From JANRIG01 sp033765235 (lineage in GTDB: Bacteria > Bacteroidota > Bacteroidia > Cytophagales > UBA9547): a DNA stretch of 64,000 bases. The stretch is from positions 248,001-312,000 of the forward strand of contig JANRIG010000020.1 in assembly GCA_033765235.1 (NCBI GenBank). The letters are read 5' to 3'. The notes under the pieces were generated by a model, which was not told the origin of the DNA, did no database searches, and saw only the letters and a list, made by a program, of their open reading frames with translations. A program made the translations under genes and the position numbers. Position 1 is the stretch's first letter; every line of letters begins with the position of its first letter. Positions 17,812 through 26,571 of the stretch are shown here, in pieces.

Positions 17812-18156
17812 TTATATCTTATTACCCTCAGTAGGAAATATAAGGGAGGGCTTCCACACTTTGGCTTCTTCCATGCTCATGCTTGCGTAAGATATCACTA
17901 TCACTAAGTCGCCTACTTGCATTTTGCGTGCAGCAGGGCCATTCATACATACAGTACCCGAACCTCGCACACCCTTTATCACATAGGTCTCCAGCCTTTC
18001 GCCATTGCTCAGGTTGAGCACCTGCACTTTTTCGTTTTCTATAATATTGGCTGCCTCCATAAGTACCTCATCAATAGTGATGCTGCCTATGTAGTGTAGC
18101 TCTGCTTGGGTAATTTTTATCCTATGTATTTTTGATTTTAATACTTGTATTTGCAT
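17812..18156 (-). CDS. panD: Aspartate 1-decarboxylase
   Basis: PanD makes beta-alanine from aspartate for pantothenate and CoA synthesis. It is made as a proenzyme that cleaves itself at a Gly-Ser bond to form the pyruvoyl cofactor; that bond is visible in LHYIGSITID. Tyr in YASMSMEEAK and the NGPAARKMQVGDLVI segment are also family features. I chose the ATG at 18156 (MQIQVLKSKIHRIKITQAEL), which gives 114 residues and the standard N-terminus; upstream in-frame ATGs (to 18189) would overlap panC. It follows panC by 25 bases on the same strand, giving a two-gene pantothenate operon. Confidence 0.95.
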   Translation of the reverse strand: MQIQVLKSKIHRIKITQAELHYIGSITIDEVLMEAANIIENEKVQVLNLSNGERLETYVIKGVRGSGTVCMNGPAARKMQVGDLVIVISYASMSMEEAKVWKPSLIFPTEGNKI

Positions 18157-18181
18157 TGTATTGTTCATTTGCACGGCAAAG

Positions 18182-19018
18182 CTACTCATTTATTAACACA
18201 TTATCTATTAATCTCACTCCGTGAAATATAGCTGCCGCACATACTACCATAGGTGCAGGTGCTACTATCTGCTCTACCAATATACCTGTATCATAGTCTG
18301 TAACTTCTATATATTCAGGCTCAAACCCATGCTGCACCAGCATGTATGAGCATCTGCTTTTGAGGTCTTTCAAAGGATATGTGTATATATTTTGAGCAAA
18401 CCATTCCAAAGACTTATACAACTGGCAAGCCTGCCGGCGATACTCTTGAGGTATACGCACATTTCTAGATGACATAGCAAGCCCGTCAGGTTCGCGCAGG
18501 GTAGGTATTATTTCCAATTTTGTATCAAAGTTTAAAGTATGTATCAACTGCCTCACTATCAATGTTTGCTGGTAGTCTTTTTGCCCAAAACATGCTACAT
18601 TGGGCTTAATAATATTTAATAACTTACCAACTACAATACCCACCCCACTAAAGTGCCCCGGGCGATGTTTGCCTTCCATCACAGTATCATGATAGCCAAA
18701 GTTTATACTTAGATTAGGCTTTATGGCATACATTTCATCTGCACTTGGTGCAAACAGCACATCGCAACCTGCTTCACGGAGCTTGGCTACATCACTGTCT
18801 GGTGTGTAAGGATATGCTTCAAAGTCTCTCAGGTTATTAAACTGTATAGGATTTACAAATATGCTGCATACTACCACCTCTGCCACTGATTTGCAGTGAT
18901 GTATAAGCGACATATGCCCCTCGTGCAGTGCGCCCATGGTAGGCACCAAACCTATCTTTTTGTTATGTAAAGACTTGATATACTGCCTTATATCTGCTAT
19001 GGTATAGAATATTAACAT
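18182..19018 (-). CDS. panC: Pantothenate synthetase
   Basis: PanC condenses pantoate and beta-alanine with ATP. Seen motifs are LVPTMGALHEGHMSLI (the HIGH-like nucleotide motif), FVNPIQFNNLRDFEAYP, PGHFSGVGIVVGKLLNI and FGQKDYQQT, plus the KMSKS-like LAMSSRNVRI. The length of 278 residues is typical. The ATG at 19018 (MLIFYTIADIRQYI) is preferred over 19033, which would add only MQLCT. It is directly followed by panD, which supplies one of its two substrates, so the pair is functionally coherent. Confidence 0.96.
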   Translation of the reverse strand: MLIFYTIADIRQYIKSLHNKKIGLVPTMGALHEGHMSLIHHCKSVAEVVVCSIFVNPIQFNNLRDFEAYPYTPDSDVAKLREAGCDVLFAPSADEMYAIKPNLSINFGYHDTVMEGKHRPGHFSGVGIVVGKLLNIIKPNVACFGQKDYQQTLIVRQLIHTLNFDTKLEIIPTLREPDGLAMSSRNVRIPQEYRRQACQLYKSLEWFAQNIYTYPLKDLKSRCSYMLVQHGFEPEYIEVTDYDTGILVEQIVAPAPMVVCAAAIFHGVRLIDNVLINE

Positions 19019-19050
19019 GGTGCAAAGTTGCAAAAAATATGCTTTGCTAC

Positions 19051-20532
19051 CTATTTCACTTCAAATTGATAACTTTTTTTGAAGCTGTTGTTCACATTTA
19101 CCTTCACAAAGTTAAATGGATTTTGTTTGAGATCGGCAGGCAGGTTTACCTTGAATAAGTCCATACTATGCTCTGTGTCATTGATAGATACTGAGCTGTA
19201 ATAACCAGTGTCTCCTTCAGAGGATATAGACCAACCATAGTCGTCGGTTTTAGAGTTAATGGCAGGACCAAGATTTACCGGAGGGCTCCACTTATTCCAT
19301 GTGTCATCAAGCCTTTTGCTCATAAATATGTCATATCCACCATACCCAATATGCCCTTTAGAGCAGAAATAGAGTGTTTGTCCATCTGAGGCAAGATATG
19401 GATAGTCTTCTATATATGGGGTATTAATATCTTTGCCCATGTGTACAGGTTTTGACCACTTTTTGCCTGTGGCATCATACATAGACACATACAAGTCAAG
19501 TTCACCAAGGCTGCGTTCGTCTTGTGCAGCTATGATGAGGGTTTTTTCGTCGCCACTCATAAAATAGTTAACCAAGTCATGATAATTTTTATATTCGGGA
19601 ATAAAGATATTTTCGGGCATACCCCATTTGCCTCCCGGTGTTCGGTGCGACCGTGATACACCCTCGTCTAAGTATTCGCCGTTGGCATTGTATTGGTTGC
19701 CCAAAAGTATAAAATTGCTGTTTTGCCCTACTGATGCTACGAAGTTGTGCGACTTATTATTTACCGGCTTACCAATATTATAAGGGCCTTCCCACCTGCC
19801 TTCATCGTTTAGCGAATAATAGTATATGTCTTGTCCGGTTTTTGACTCATTGCAATCGCGCACAAAAAAGAGGGTTTTGCCATCCGGCGATATTTTGGGA
19901 GCAAACTGGTAGCATTCACTTTGATTAATATTTTCATCTACCAGTTGTTTTTTGATATTTTTTAATTCAAGCTCATGAGGGTGTAGAATAAATTTTTCGG
20001 CACTTGCCAGCAGCCCTATTCCTTTTATCACATTCCATTTGTTGATAAATCGATGGTCAAACTCTATACGTACTGATGTAATATTGACAGGGTCAAAAAA
20101 TATATTAAAATCTCTGAATTTCACGATTGACTTTTTGCCATCAGACTTATACACATTTTTAGGATTATTTTCTTTGGTAAATATATCAATATTGCTGATG
20201 GAGCCACTGTTAAACACTCCGCCTATTACCAATTGAGTGGCATACACAGGATTGGGAAATGATACCTTTATATAATTTTTTTTCTCTTTATTATCAAAAT
20301 GAAGAATATACCCTTCAGTATATACATCAAAGTCATTATAAAGATTGGTATCCGGGTATATGGAGGGTACCCCCAAGCACATATTAGCGTAGTTGTTATC
20401 GGACTGATACTTTTTGTTGAAATCTGTAAGGTCATGAGCCCAATATACATCATCCTGCTGTTGTGCATAAGTGCTTAGGCACAATGACATGAGGCAGATG
20501 GTATAAATAATCTTTGCGATACTATTTGACAA
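19051..20532 (-). CDS. Secreted PD40 beta-propeller protein
   Basis: A secreted protein of about 490 residues. After the signal peptide (hydrophobic stretch IIYTICLMSLCLSTYAQ) comes an N-terminal domain of about 170 residues without a recognised family. A run of PD40-like repeats follows (SPDGKTLFFVRD, SGDEKTLIIAAQ, ASDGQTLYFCSKGHIGYGGY, SSEGDTGYYSS), as in TolB-type and PorE-type propellers. Unlike the PorE-like gene nearby it has no OmpA or CRD domain and ends at FEVK. The reading frame is open to a GTG at 20547, but a -7 box overlaps that codon, so the TTG at 20532 is a better start. It may be an envelope sensor or a binding module of a secretion complex; the function is inferred only. Confidence 0.75.
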   Translation of the reverse strand: MSNSIAKIIYTICLMSLCLSTYAQQQDDVYWAHDLTDFNKKYQSDNNYANMCLGVPSIYPDTNLYNDFDVYTEGYILHFDNKEKKNYIKVSFPNPVYATQLVIGGVFNSGSISNIDIFTKENNPKNVYKSDGKKSIVKFRDFNIFFDPVNITSVRIEFDHRFINKWNVIKGIGLLASAEKFILHPHELELKNIKKQLVDENINQSECYQFAPKISPDGKTLFFVRDCNESKTGQDIYYYSLNDEGRWEGPYNIGKPVNNKSHNFVASVGQNSNFILLGNQYNANGEYLDEGVSRSHRTPGGKWGMPENIFIPEYKNYHDLVNYFMSGDEKTLIIAAQDERSLGELDLYVSMYDATGKKWSKPVHMGKDINTPYIEDYPYLASDGQTLYFCSKGHIGYGGYDIFMSKRLDDTWNKWSPPVNLGPAINSKTDDYGWSISSEGDTGYYSSVSINDTEHSMDLFKVNLPADLKQNPFNFVKVNVNNSFKKSYQFEVK

Positions 20533-20546
20533 TCCTGAATTGTACA

Positions 20547-20554
20547 CAAAAGTA
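20547..20554 (-). promoter_or_regulatory. -7 box (TAnnTTTG) for the PD40 gene
   Basis: The minus strand reads TACTTTTG, exact to consensus. A transcript starting about 7 bases on would begin near 20540, inside the first codons of the longest frame, which argues for translation starting at or after the TTG at 20532. Confidence 0.4.
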
Positions 20555-20731
20555 AATTTATGATTATAACTATGGGATAAGTCGGAAAATTAGTAAATAT
20601 TTTATTATTAATTACGTTTTTATTTTATTTTTTGTGAAACCATTTTATGCTAATATTACAAAAAAATATTAATATAGGTTAAAAGTAATGCCATGCACTC
20701 ATATTTACCATCCATATCTCGTTATCAAACT

Positions 20732-21682
20732 ATGAAGTACAACCGCTGTGGTAATAGCGGACTGCTGTTACCTGCTATATCTATGGGATTGTGGCATAAT
20801 TTTGGCGGGGTAGATGTGTATGAAACTGCAAAAAATATTATTCTGCACTGCTTTGACAAAGGTATTACTCACTTTGACCTTGCCAATAACTATGGACCAC
20901 CCCCGGGCTCTGCCGAAGAAAATTTTGGCAAAATGCTCAAAAACGAATTGCATGGCTACAGAGACCAGCTCATCATCAGCACTAAAGCAGGCTACACCAT
21001 GTGGCAAGGACCATATGGAGACTGGGGCAGCAAAAAATACCTTGTATCGAGCCTCGACCAAAGCCTTAAGCGCATGGGACTTGATTATGTAGATATATTT
21101 TACCACCACAGGTATGACCCTCTCACACCCATGGAAGAGACAATGGCAGCACTTGCTCTCATCATTCAACAAGGCAAAGCGCTGTACATAGGCTTGTCAA
21201 ACTATAATGGTGAGCAGATGGAGCAAGCTCTGAAGATATTGCAAAGCTTGAATGTGCGATGCCTCATAAACCAACCCAAATACTCTATGTATGACCGCTC
21301 ACCCGAAAACGGACTATTGCAAGTGCTCGAAAAACATAATATAGGTTGCATACCTTTTTCACCATTAGCCCAAGGGCTGCTTACCGACAAATATTTGCAG
21401 GGCATACCCGATAAGTCTCGTGCCACACACAGCATATACTTTAAGGCAGACCATGTGACAGATGAGAAAGTAAACAAATCAAAAAAACTAAATGTACTGG
21501 CTCAACAACGTGGGCAAACATTGGCACAAATGGCACTCTCATGGGTGCTTACCCAAAAAGCGGTGACCACAGTACTCATTGGTGCCAGCAAACCTGAGCA
21601 AGTAGATGACTGCATTGGGGCTCTTAACAATGACACATTCAGCAAGGCTGAGCTCGACCAAATTGAAGACATATTGAAATAA
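20732..21682 (+). CDS. Aldo/keto reductase (YghZ / Kv-beta type)
   Basis: An NADPH-dependent aldo/keto reductase of 316 residues, resembling E. coli YghZ (L-glyceraldehyde-3-phosphate reductase) and potassium-channel beta subunits. In numbering from the ATG used here, the catalytic set is Asp49 and Tyr54 in FDLANNYGPPPGSAE, Lys85 in ISTKAGYTMW, and His in VDIFYHHR. The GPPPGSAE insert after the Tyr and the later LSNYNGEQMEQAL segment are typical of the YghZ branch. The start at 20732 (MKYNRCGNSGLLLP) fits the family; the in-frame ATG at 20693 adds 13 unrelated residues. It is monocistronic and convergent with the PepSY pair. Confidence 0.92.
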   Translation: MKYNRCGNSGLLLPAISMGLWHNFGGVDVYETAKNIILHCFDKGITHFDLANNYGPPPGSAEENFGKMLKNELHGYRDQLIISTKAGYTMWQGPYGDWGSKKYLVSSLDQSLKRMGLDYVDIFYHHRYDPLTPMEETMAALALIIQQGKALYIGLSNYNGEQMEQALKILQSLNVRCLINQPKYSMYDRSPENGLLQVLEKHNIGCIPFSPLAQGLLTDKYLQGIPDKSRATHSIYFKADHVTDEKVNKSKKLNVLAQQRGQTLAQMALSWVLTQKAVTTVLIGASKPEQVDDCIGALNNDTFSKAELDQIEDILK

Positions 21683-21707
21683 TCCTGAAATAGTATAGAT
21701 AACGGCT

Positions 21708-22298
21708 CTAATATACAGACACTAAATAGCATATCAATGTAACTGTACCACACAGTAAAAGCAGTATCCCCGGCATAAGATTTTTCTTAATTTTGAACCA
21801 AATGAGTACTCCTGTAATAGCAAATATTATCATGGCTGTGGCGGTGATATCTATGAGTATGCCGTAAGTTTTGTCTATGAACCGCCCCACTAAAAAGCCA
21901 TGCTTTTTGTGCATAAATTGTATGACGCTGAAAAAAGTGTCTTTATATTTTCTCTCCACCTTCAATATGTTTGAGACAGGATTATAGGTGTATTTTGATA
22001 ATACTACAGGGCTTCTGTATTCAGACATGTACCCTGAAGCGGAACTATCTGTGCCATTAGGTTTGCCTTTGGGATTATAGTTATGCTGTACATATTCATC
22101 ATACATTTTGACAGTTGACAATTGAGCACTTATTGTATCTGTAGCGATATCTATTTTTTCAATATTATCAGTATCAAAAATGTAGTGCATACTGAGCATC
22201 CCCGCACTAAAAATGTAGAAGAAGCAAAATGTAAATAAAAATATACTGACCAAATAGTGCAGTTTGCGCAAATACTTCAAATACATATTATGTGACAA
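21708..22298 (-). CDS. PepSY-type membrane protein, second of a pair
   Basis: A 196-residue membrane protein with one helix at the N-terminus (LHYLVSIFLFTFCFFYIFSAG), a periplasmic domain of about 110 residues, and two helices at the C-terminus (IDITATAMIIFAITGVLIWF and MPGILLLLCGTVTLICYLVS). The first helix starting KLHYLVSIF and the HKKHGFLVG segment before the second helix resemble PepSY-associated TM proteins, which often accompany iron or haem uptake and reductive steps at the membrane. It overlaps the upstream gene by 11 bases and so is probably translated with it. Family assignment is moderate; I see no metal or haem ligand set beyond scattered His. Confidence 0.7.
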   Translation of the reverse strand: MSHNMYLKYLRKLHYLVSIFLFTFCFFYIFSAGMLSMHYIFDTDNIEKIDIATDTISAQLSTVKMYDEYVQHNYNPKGKPNGTDSSASGYMSEYRSPVVLSKYTYNPVSNILKVERKYKDTFFSVIQFMHKKHGFLVGRFIDKTYGILIDITATAMIIFAITGVLIWFKIKKNLMPGILLLLCGTVTLICYLVSVY

Positions 22299-22887
22299 TA
22301 ACTGTGAGTATAATACCTATAGTAAATATAGCTGATGCTATGGCAATATAAGCATCATTACGAGTTTTGATTGATTTTTTTGCCCAAAAATATATGCTAA
22401 TACAAATGGTGATGAATGCCGCTACAATGGCAGTATTGGCATAATATTTATACAAATCAGTGCTCCAACTATCCAGCCCACTTATGCTTGCTTCATGTAA
22501 GTTTGCCAAAAGATTTGCCGGTTGCTTTCGGTAAATATTGGTATGTGCCATATTATTTGTATATGTATAGGTTATTTTATATTCTTTCCAAGGTCCTATA
22601 ATGTTAAAACTCAAGGTATCATTATATTTTTTTATATCCCATTCTGGCATATATCCTACATATGCCAATCTTTGTTTTAATAGGAACGCCATATTTTTAG
22701 GATTACTATCTTGTGATACAGAAATATACTGCACGTTTTCAGACATGTAATGTTTGTCATCGCTAAAAAAATGGTGCTGATATTGCAATGCCGTGAAGCC
22801 GGCCACCAATAGCAGTGGAGTAGCATACAGACCACAATATATGTGTGTCCAAAACAAGAATTTGAAATTTATTAATTTATTTCTCAA
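22288..22887 (-). CDS. PepSY-type membrane protein, first of a pair
   Basis: A 199-residue membrane protein with the same plan as its downstream neighbour: a helix after FWTHIYCGLYATPLLLVAGF, a periplasmic stretch of about 110 residues with an LANLHEASISG segment before the second helix, then two helices. WTHIYCGLYATPLLL resembles the opening WxHxxxGL of PepSY_TM proteins. It looks like half of a classical PepSY_TM protein (which has about four helices and 370-400 residues), the other half being the next gene. The two genes overlap by 11 bases, so the pair may be a split or duplicated version. The function is unknown. Confidence 0.7.
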   Translation of the reverse strand: MRNKLINFKFLFWTHIYCGLYATPLLLVAGFTALQYQHHFFSDDKHYMSENVQYISVSQDSNPKNMAFLLKQRLAYVGYMPEWDIKKYNDTLSFNIIGPWKEYKITYTYTNNMAHTNIYRKQPANLLANLHEASISGLDSWSTDLYKYYANTAIVAAFITICISIYFWAKKSIKTRNDAYIAIASAIFTIGIILTVIVT

Positions 22888-22924
22888 TTATTAATAAGTA
22901 ATCTATATTAACAGTAAATGTAGT

Positions 22925-22932
22925 TATTTTTG
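22925..22932 (+). promoter_or_regulatory. -7 box (TAnnTTTG) for the glycosyltransferase/menG unit
   Basis: TATTTTTG, exact to consensus, ends only 8 bases before the ATG at 22941. Transcription from it would start within a few bases of the start codon, giving an almost leaderless message. That is unusual, so this may be chance. Confidence 0.4.
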
Positions 22933-22940
22933 CATACATT

Positions 22941-23804
22941 ATGAGTACATATCCCCTGAAGTTTTCAATAGTGATACCTACATACAATGCAGCACCTGTA
23001 ATAGAAAACTGCCTGAAGAGTATTGAAAAACAAACTTATAAAGAAGTTGAATGTATAATAGTAGATGGATGCTCTAAAGATGACACCATGAAAATTGTAC
23101 AAGCATACCAAAAATCATTCCCTCATATACAATCCATTTCAGAAAAAGACTACGGCATATATGATGCAATGAACAAAGGCATAAGTATGTGCACAGGCGA
23201 CTATGTACTTTTTTTGGGCAGCGATGATTTGTTATGCTCAGATGATGTATTGATAGCTGTAAATGAACATATTATACAAAACAATAAACCAGACATTATA
23301 TATGGAAATGTGTACAACAAACATGAAAAGAGCATATATTACGGCGAGATGAATGCCGAAAAATTACTAAAAAGCAACTTTCCTCATCAGGCTATGTTTT
23401 ACAAAAGAGATATTTTTAGATCTAAAAAATATAATCTAAAATATCCAATACTTGCCGATTACCATCTTAATATTGTGCTTTATACAACCGCAAATATTAA
23501 ATTTTCATACATTGACAAAATTATTACCATTTATAATGACCATGGCACAAGCTATCGTACTATAGATTTTGAATTTTTGACTGATAAGCCAACTATTGTA
23601 TACCACTCGCAACTGCTTAGGAAAAATGATACAAAATTTGCAGGGTTTATAGATAATATGATGTTGGAATACATATATTGGATACGCCTCGGCAAATATT
23701 ATCATGCATGGAAGGCTACATTGTACAATCTGAAGTACAGCACCTCACTCATTACACACATACACAGATTGATATACTGGTCTATTAAACTAAAATATGG
23801 ATAA
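22941..23804 (+). CDS. Family 2 glycosyltransferase (WcaE/WcaA-like)
   Basis: A 287-residue GT-A fold transferase. It opens with SIVIPTYNAAPVIENCLKSI, has the nucleotide-binding VDGCSKDDT and a DxD-type SDD in LGSDDLLCSDD (about 93-103), and ISEKDYGIYDAMNKGI, a segment typical of colanic-acid-type transferases. There is no membrane helix, so it is a cytoplasmic or peripheral enzyme transferring a sugar from a nucleotide donor to a lipid-linked or glycan acceptor. Its end overlaps the next glycosyltransferase by 8 bases, so the two probably act in one pathway. Donor and acceptor cannot be read. Confidence 0.9.
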   Translation: MSTYPLKFSIVIPTYNAAPVIENCLKSIEKQTYKEVECIIVDGCSKDDTMKIVQAYQKSFPHIQSISEKDYGIYDAMNKGISMCTGDYVLFLGSDDLLCSDDVLIAVNEHIIQNNKPDIIYGNVYNKHEKSIYYGEMNAEKLLKSNFPHQAMFYKRDIFRSKKYNLKYPILADYHLNIVLYTTANIKFSYIDKIITIYNDHGTSYRTIDFEFLTDKPTIVYHSQLLRKNDTKFAGFIDNMMLEYIYWIRLGKYYHAWKATLYNLKYSTSLITHIHRLIYWSIKLKYG

Positions 23805-25044
23805 CATGCCTAAAATCATATTTTTTACATTTGACTCATACAATGTAATAAATGGTGTAAATACTTGGCTAATAGACTTTTGTCCATTTTTGAAAGCGAA
23901 GGGATATGAGGTGACAGTAATAGCACAAAGCTACCACAAAAGCGGAGAAAACCTCACACTCAATATATTAAGCCAAAAAGGCATCCACATATCGTTGATA
24001 CCAAACATACCATATTATACTGACTCTCAAGCCCATAAATGTTGGCAATATATACTACAATATAAGCCGGACATCATCATCAACAACTCTATATTACCCG
24101 CTTTTTACACCTTTGCATATGCCAAGCAATATGGTGTGCAATGTATTAACATTACCCATAATCATTCTACGTATGACTTGTCATTTCTTGATAGGTTCAT
24201 ATCAGAGTACCCTCTCTCCAAACCTCACCATTGGGTGGCGGTATCTAAAGAGTTGTGTAACTATATGATGCAAAAATATCCAAAATATACGCATTTCAGG
24301 CACATTCCTTGTGGGGTGGCAGCACCTGCTCAATATGCACTTCCACCCACACACACATTCAAGATAATATATGCAGGCAGGCTTGATGATGAACAAAAAA
24401 ACATTATTACACTTACCCATACTTTATGCAGGCTGGTGGCTGCGCTACCGTATGCGTATGTGGAAATGTATGGCAATGGTACCCACCGGCAGCAAGTGAC
24501 AGATATTATATACCAAGCAAAAAATAATAATATTAAATATGGTGGGCAGGTGTCTCCTTTGGAACTGAAGCAAAAAATTTCACAATTTCATTCTATCATA
24601 TTTATGTCGCACTATGAAGGCACACCTGTAGCACTCATGGAAGGCATGATAGCAGGTCTTGTGCCACTCTTGGGCTGCAAAACAGGAGGCATTGCAGATA
24701 TGGTAATGCATGAAGATACAGGTTATTATTTCAATAACTTTGATGAACTGGTACAGACAGTATCATACCTTTACAGCACTCCAGCAGATTGGTCAAAAAT
24801 ATCTGACAATGCCAAAGTATTTGTACAAAAAAAATATTCATTGGATGCTATTTATAAATTGTGGGAGCAAATATTTGCCATGCGCGAAGATGCCTCTATA
24901 ATAAAGACGGACAAATTTGCGTTGCCGGCACCTTCTACAGACAAGACACTCAATGATACTCGCAGACCACCTTTGCTTGTGAGATTGTGGAAAAGACTAA
25001 TAATTTTTTTGTGCAATAATGCACTTCTGATGAGGTCTAAATAA
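23797..25044 (+). CDS. Family 4-type glycosyltransferase
   Basis: A 415-residue GT-B fold transferase. The C-terminal donor-binding half is clear (FKIIYAGRLDDEQKN, then EGTPVALMEGMIAGLVP with its E-x7-E type pattern, then GGIADMV). The N-terminal half starts with a Rossmann strand PKIIFFTFDSYN. The last ~45 residues are basic and hydrophobic (RRPPLLVRLWKRLIIFLCN), suggesting membrane attachment. It overlaps the preceding family 2 transferase and is followed 30 bases later by menG/ubiE, so it sits in one rightward unit. It probably acts on a surface glycan; the substrate is unknown. Confidence 0.88.
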   Translation: MDNMPKIIFFTFDSYNVINGVNTWLIDFCPFLKAKGYEVTVIAQSYHKSGENLTLNILSQKGIHISLIPNIPYYTDSQAHKCWQYILQYKPDIIINNSILPAFYTFAYAKQYGVQCINITHNHSTYDLSFLDRFISEYPLSKPHHWVAVSKELCNYMMQKYPKYTHFRHIPCGVAAPAQYALPPTHTFKIIYAGRLDDEQKNIITLTHTLCRLVAALPYAYVEMYGNGTHRQQVTDIIYQAKNNNIKYGGQVSPLELKQKISQFHSIIFMSHYEGTPVALMEGMIAGLVPLLGCKTGGIADMVMHEDTGYYFNNFDELVQTVSYLYSTPADWSKISDNAKVFVQKKYSLDAIYKLWEQIFAMREDASIIKTDKFALPAPSTDKTLNDTRRPPLLVRLWKRLIIFLCNNALLMRSK

Positions 25045-25074
25045 TAACTTTGCCATTTAATAAAAAAAATACTC

Positions 25075-25800
25075 TTGTCTGTAACTCCTTATAAAAACAG
25101 CAGTGCCTCCAAAAAAAATCAGGTGGCTGACATGTTTAATAATATTTCTAATAAATATGATTTTTTAAATCACTTTTTGAGCTTCGGAATTGATAAATAT
25201 TGGCGCAAAGCAGCCATTAATAAACTAAAACCCTACAAGCCTGACACAATATTGGACATTGCCACCGGCACGGCAGACTTTGCCATAGAAGCTGTTAGGC
25301 TAAATCCTGAAAAAATTACTGGTATTGATATTTCGGTAGGCATGTTGGATGCAGGTAAAAAAAAAATTAGCCAAAAAAATTTAACTCACATAATACGGCT
25401 CATGGAGGGCGATGCAGAAAGATTGGATTTTGATGCCCATAGTTTTGATGCTTGTATGGCTGCATTTGGTGTGCGCAACTTTGAAAACCTTGAAATGGGG
25501 CTACAAAATATATATCGAGTATTAAAACCCGGCGGTGTAATACTCATATTAGAATTTTCGCAACCTGTTCATTTTCCTATAGCGCAACTTTATGGCATAT
25601 ATTTTAAATATATATTACCTTTGTGGGGAAATATAATTTCACAAGATTCCTCGGCATACACATACTTGCCGAAGTCTGTAAGCGTTTTTCCGTTTGGAAA
25701 TGATTTTATTAAAATATTAGAAAAAACAGGGTTCAAAAATTGCAGGCATATACCTCTCACATTTGGAATAAGCACTATATACATGGGCGAAAAGCATTGA
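25075..25800 (+). CDS. ubiE: Demethylmenaquinone methyltransferase (MenG/UbiE)
   Basis: This SAM-dependent methyltransferase (241 residues) makes the last step of menaquinone synthesis, menaquinone being the respiratory quinone of Bacteroidota. The SAM-binding motif is LDIATGTADFAIEAV, followed by GIDISVGML; the later GVRNFENLEMGL and RVLKPGGV are UbiE signature segments. Near the N-terminus is MFNNISNKYDFLNHFLSFG, also diagnostic. The start is a TTG at 25075 with SVTPYKNSSASKK following. It overlaps the PorT-like frame at its 3' end, an adjacency I recall from other Bacteroidota genomes. Confidence 0.95.
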   Translation: MSVTPYKNSSASKKNQVADMFNNISNKYDFLNHFLSFGIDKYWRKAAINKLKPYKPDTILDIATGTADFAIEAVRLNPEKITGIDISVGMLDAGKKKISQKNLTHIIRLMEGDAERLDFDAHSFDACMAAFGVRNFENLEMGLQNIYRVLKPGGVILILEFSQPVHFPIAQLYGIYFKYILPLWGNIISQDSSAYTYLPKSVSVFPFGNDFIKILEKTGFKNCRHIPLTFGISTIYMGEKH

Positions 25801-26549
25801 TTTTTTGCTTATTTATAGCTTATATACATAGCAATGCCCAAAATTCTAACTCTGCCAAAGACCCAATGCAGGAAACTTATAAGCGCAATAAAAAAAAATT
25901 TGAAGTAAACTTGCCCAACTACGACGAAAAAAAACTTCATTATGGCTTCTTTTTGGGCATCAATCTTAATAGGCTCAATCTCAAACTATCCGAAACTTAT
26001 GTAAACGATTCAGTATTCAGAAGTGTGACCCCTACACTTTCATACGGATTTGCATTGGGTTTTTTGGTCAATTATAAATTAGCAGACCAGCTTTCGCTCA
26101 AACTTGTGCCTTCAGTAGGCTTTTATGACAGGGTAGTCACCTATAATGTACTAGCACAAAAAGACACTACTTTTTTCACACGTGAGAATGTGCAAACTGT
26201 GGAAACTACTTTTATAGAACTGCAAATGCTGGCAAAATATCGCTCGCTACGCCGCAAAAATCATCGCATGTATATCATAGGAGGCGTGAAACCTGCTGTG
26301 CGTGCAGGTGGCAAAGGCCCTGATAGTGGTGATCCTAAGCTGGTCATGAACCGATTCGACTTTTCGGTCGAGTATGGTGTAGGGTTTGATTTCTATTTTC
26401 CTTATTTCAAATTTTCGCCTGAGTTGCGGTTTTCACATGGGCTCATCAATACCATTAGCGACCTTAATTATGATAAAACATTTATCTATAACAATGCCAT
26501 AACCAATGGCACTACACACACTGTATCTATATATTTCTTTTTTGAATAA
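25740..26549 (+). CDS. PorT-like outer-membrane beta-barrel protein
   Basis: A secreted beta-barrel of about 230-250 mature residues. The hydrophobic segment ALIFCLFIAYIHSNAQ is a signal peptide, followed by YDEKKLHYGFFLGINLNRLNL and strands alternating up to the C-terminal YFFFE, a typical terminal aromatic signal. The size, barrel pattern and position right after ubiE match PorT/SprT, an outer-membrane protein needed for type IX secretion and gliding. The start is uncertain. The longest frame begins at a TTG inside ubiE (25740), and another TTG overlaps the ubiE stop (25797) but would leave a signal peptide without basic residues. Translational coupling to ubiE is likely. Confidence 0.8.
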   Translation: MQAYTSHIWNKHYIHGRKALIFCLFIAYIHSNAQNSNSAKDPMQETYKRNKKKFEVNLPNYDEKKLHYGFFLGINLNRLNLKLSETYVNDSVFRSVTPTLSYGFALGFLVNYKLADQLSLKLVPSVGFYDRVVTYNVLAQKDTTFFTRENVQTVETTFIELQMLAKYRSLRRKNHRMYIIGGVKPAVRAGGKGPDSGDPKLVMNRFDFSVEYGVGFDFYFPYFKFSPELRFSHGLINTISDLNYDKTFIYNNAITNGTTHTVSIYFFFE

Positions 26550-26571
26550 TGATAACTACAATTATATACTT

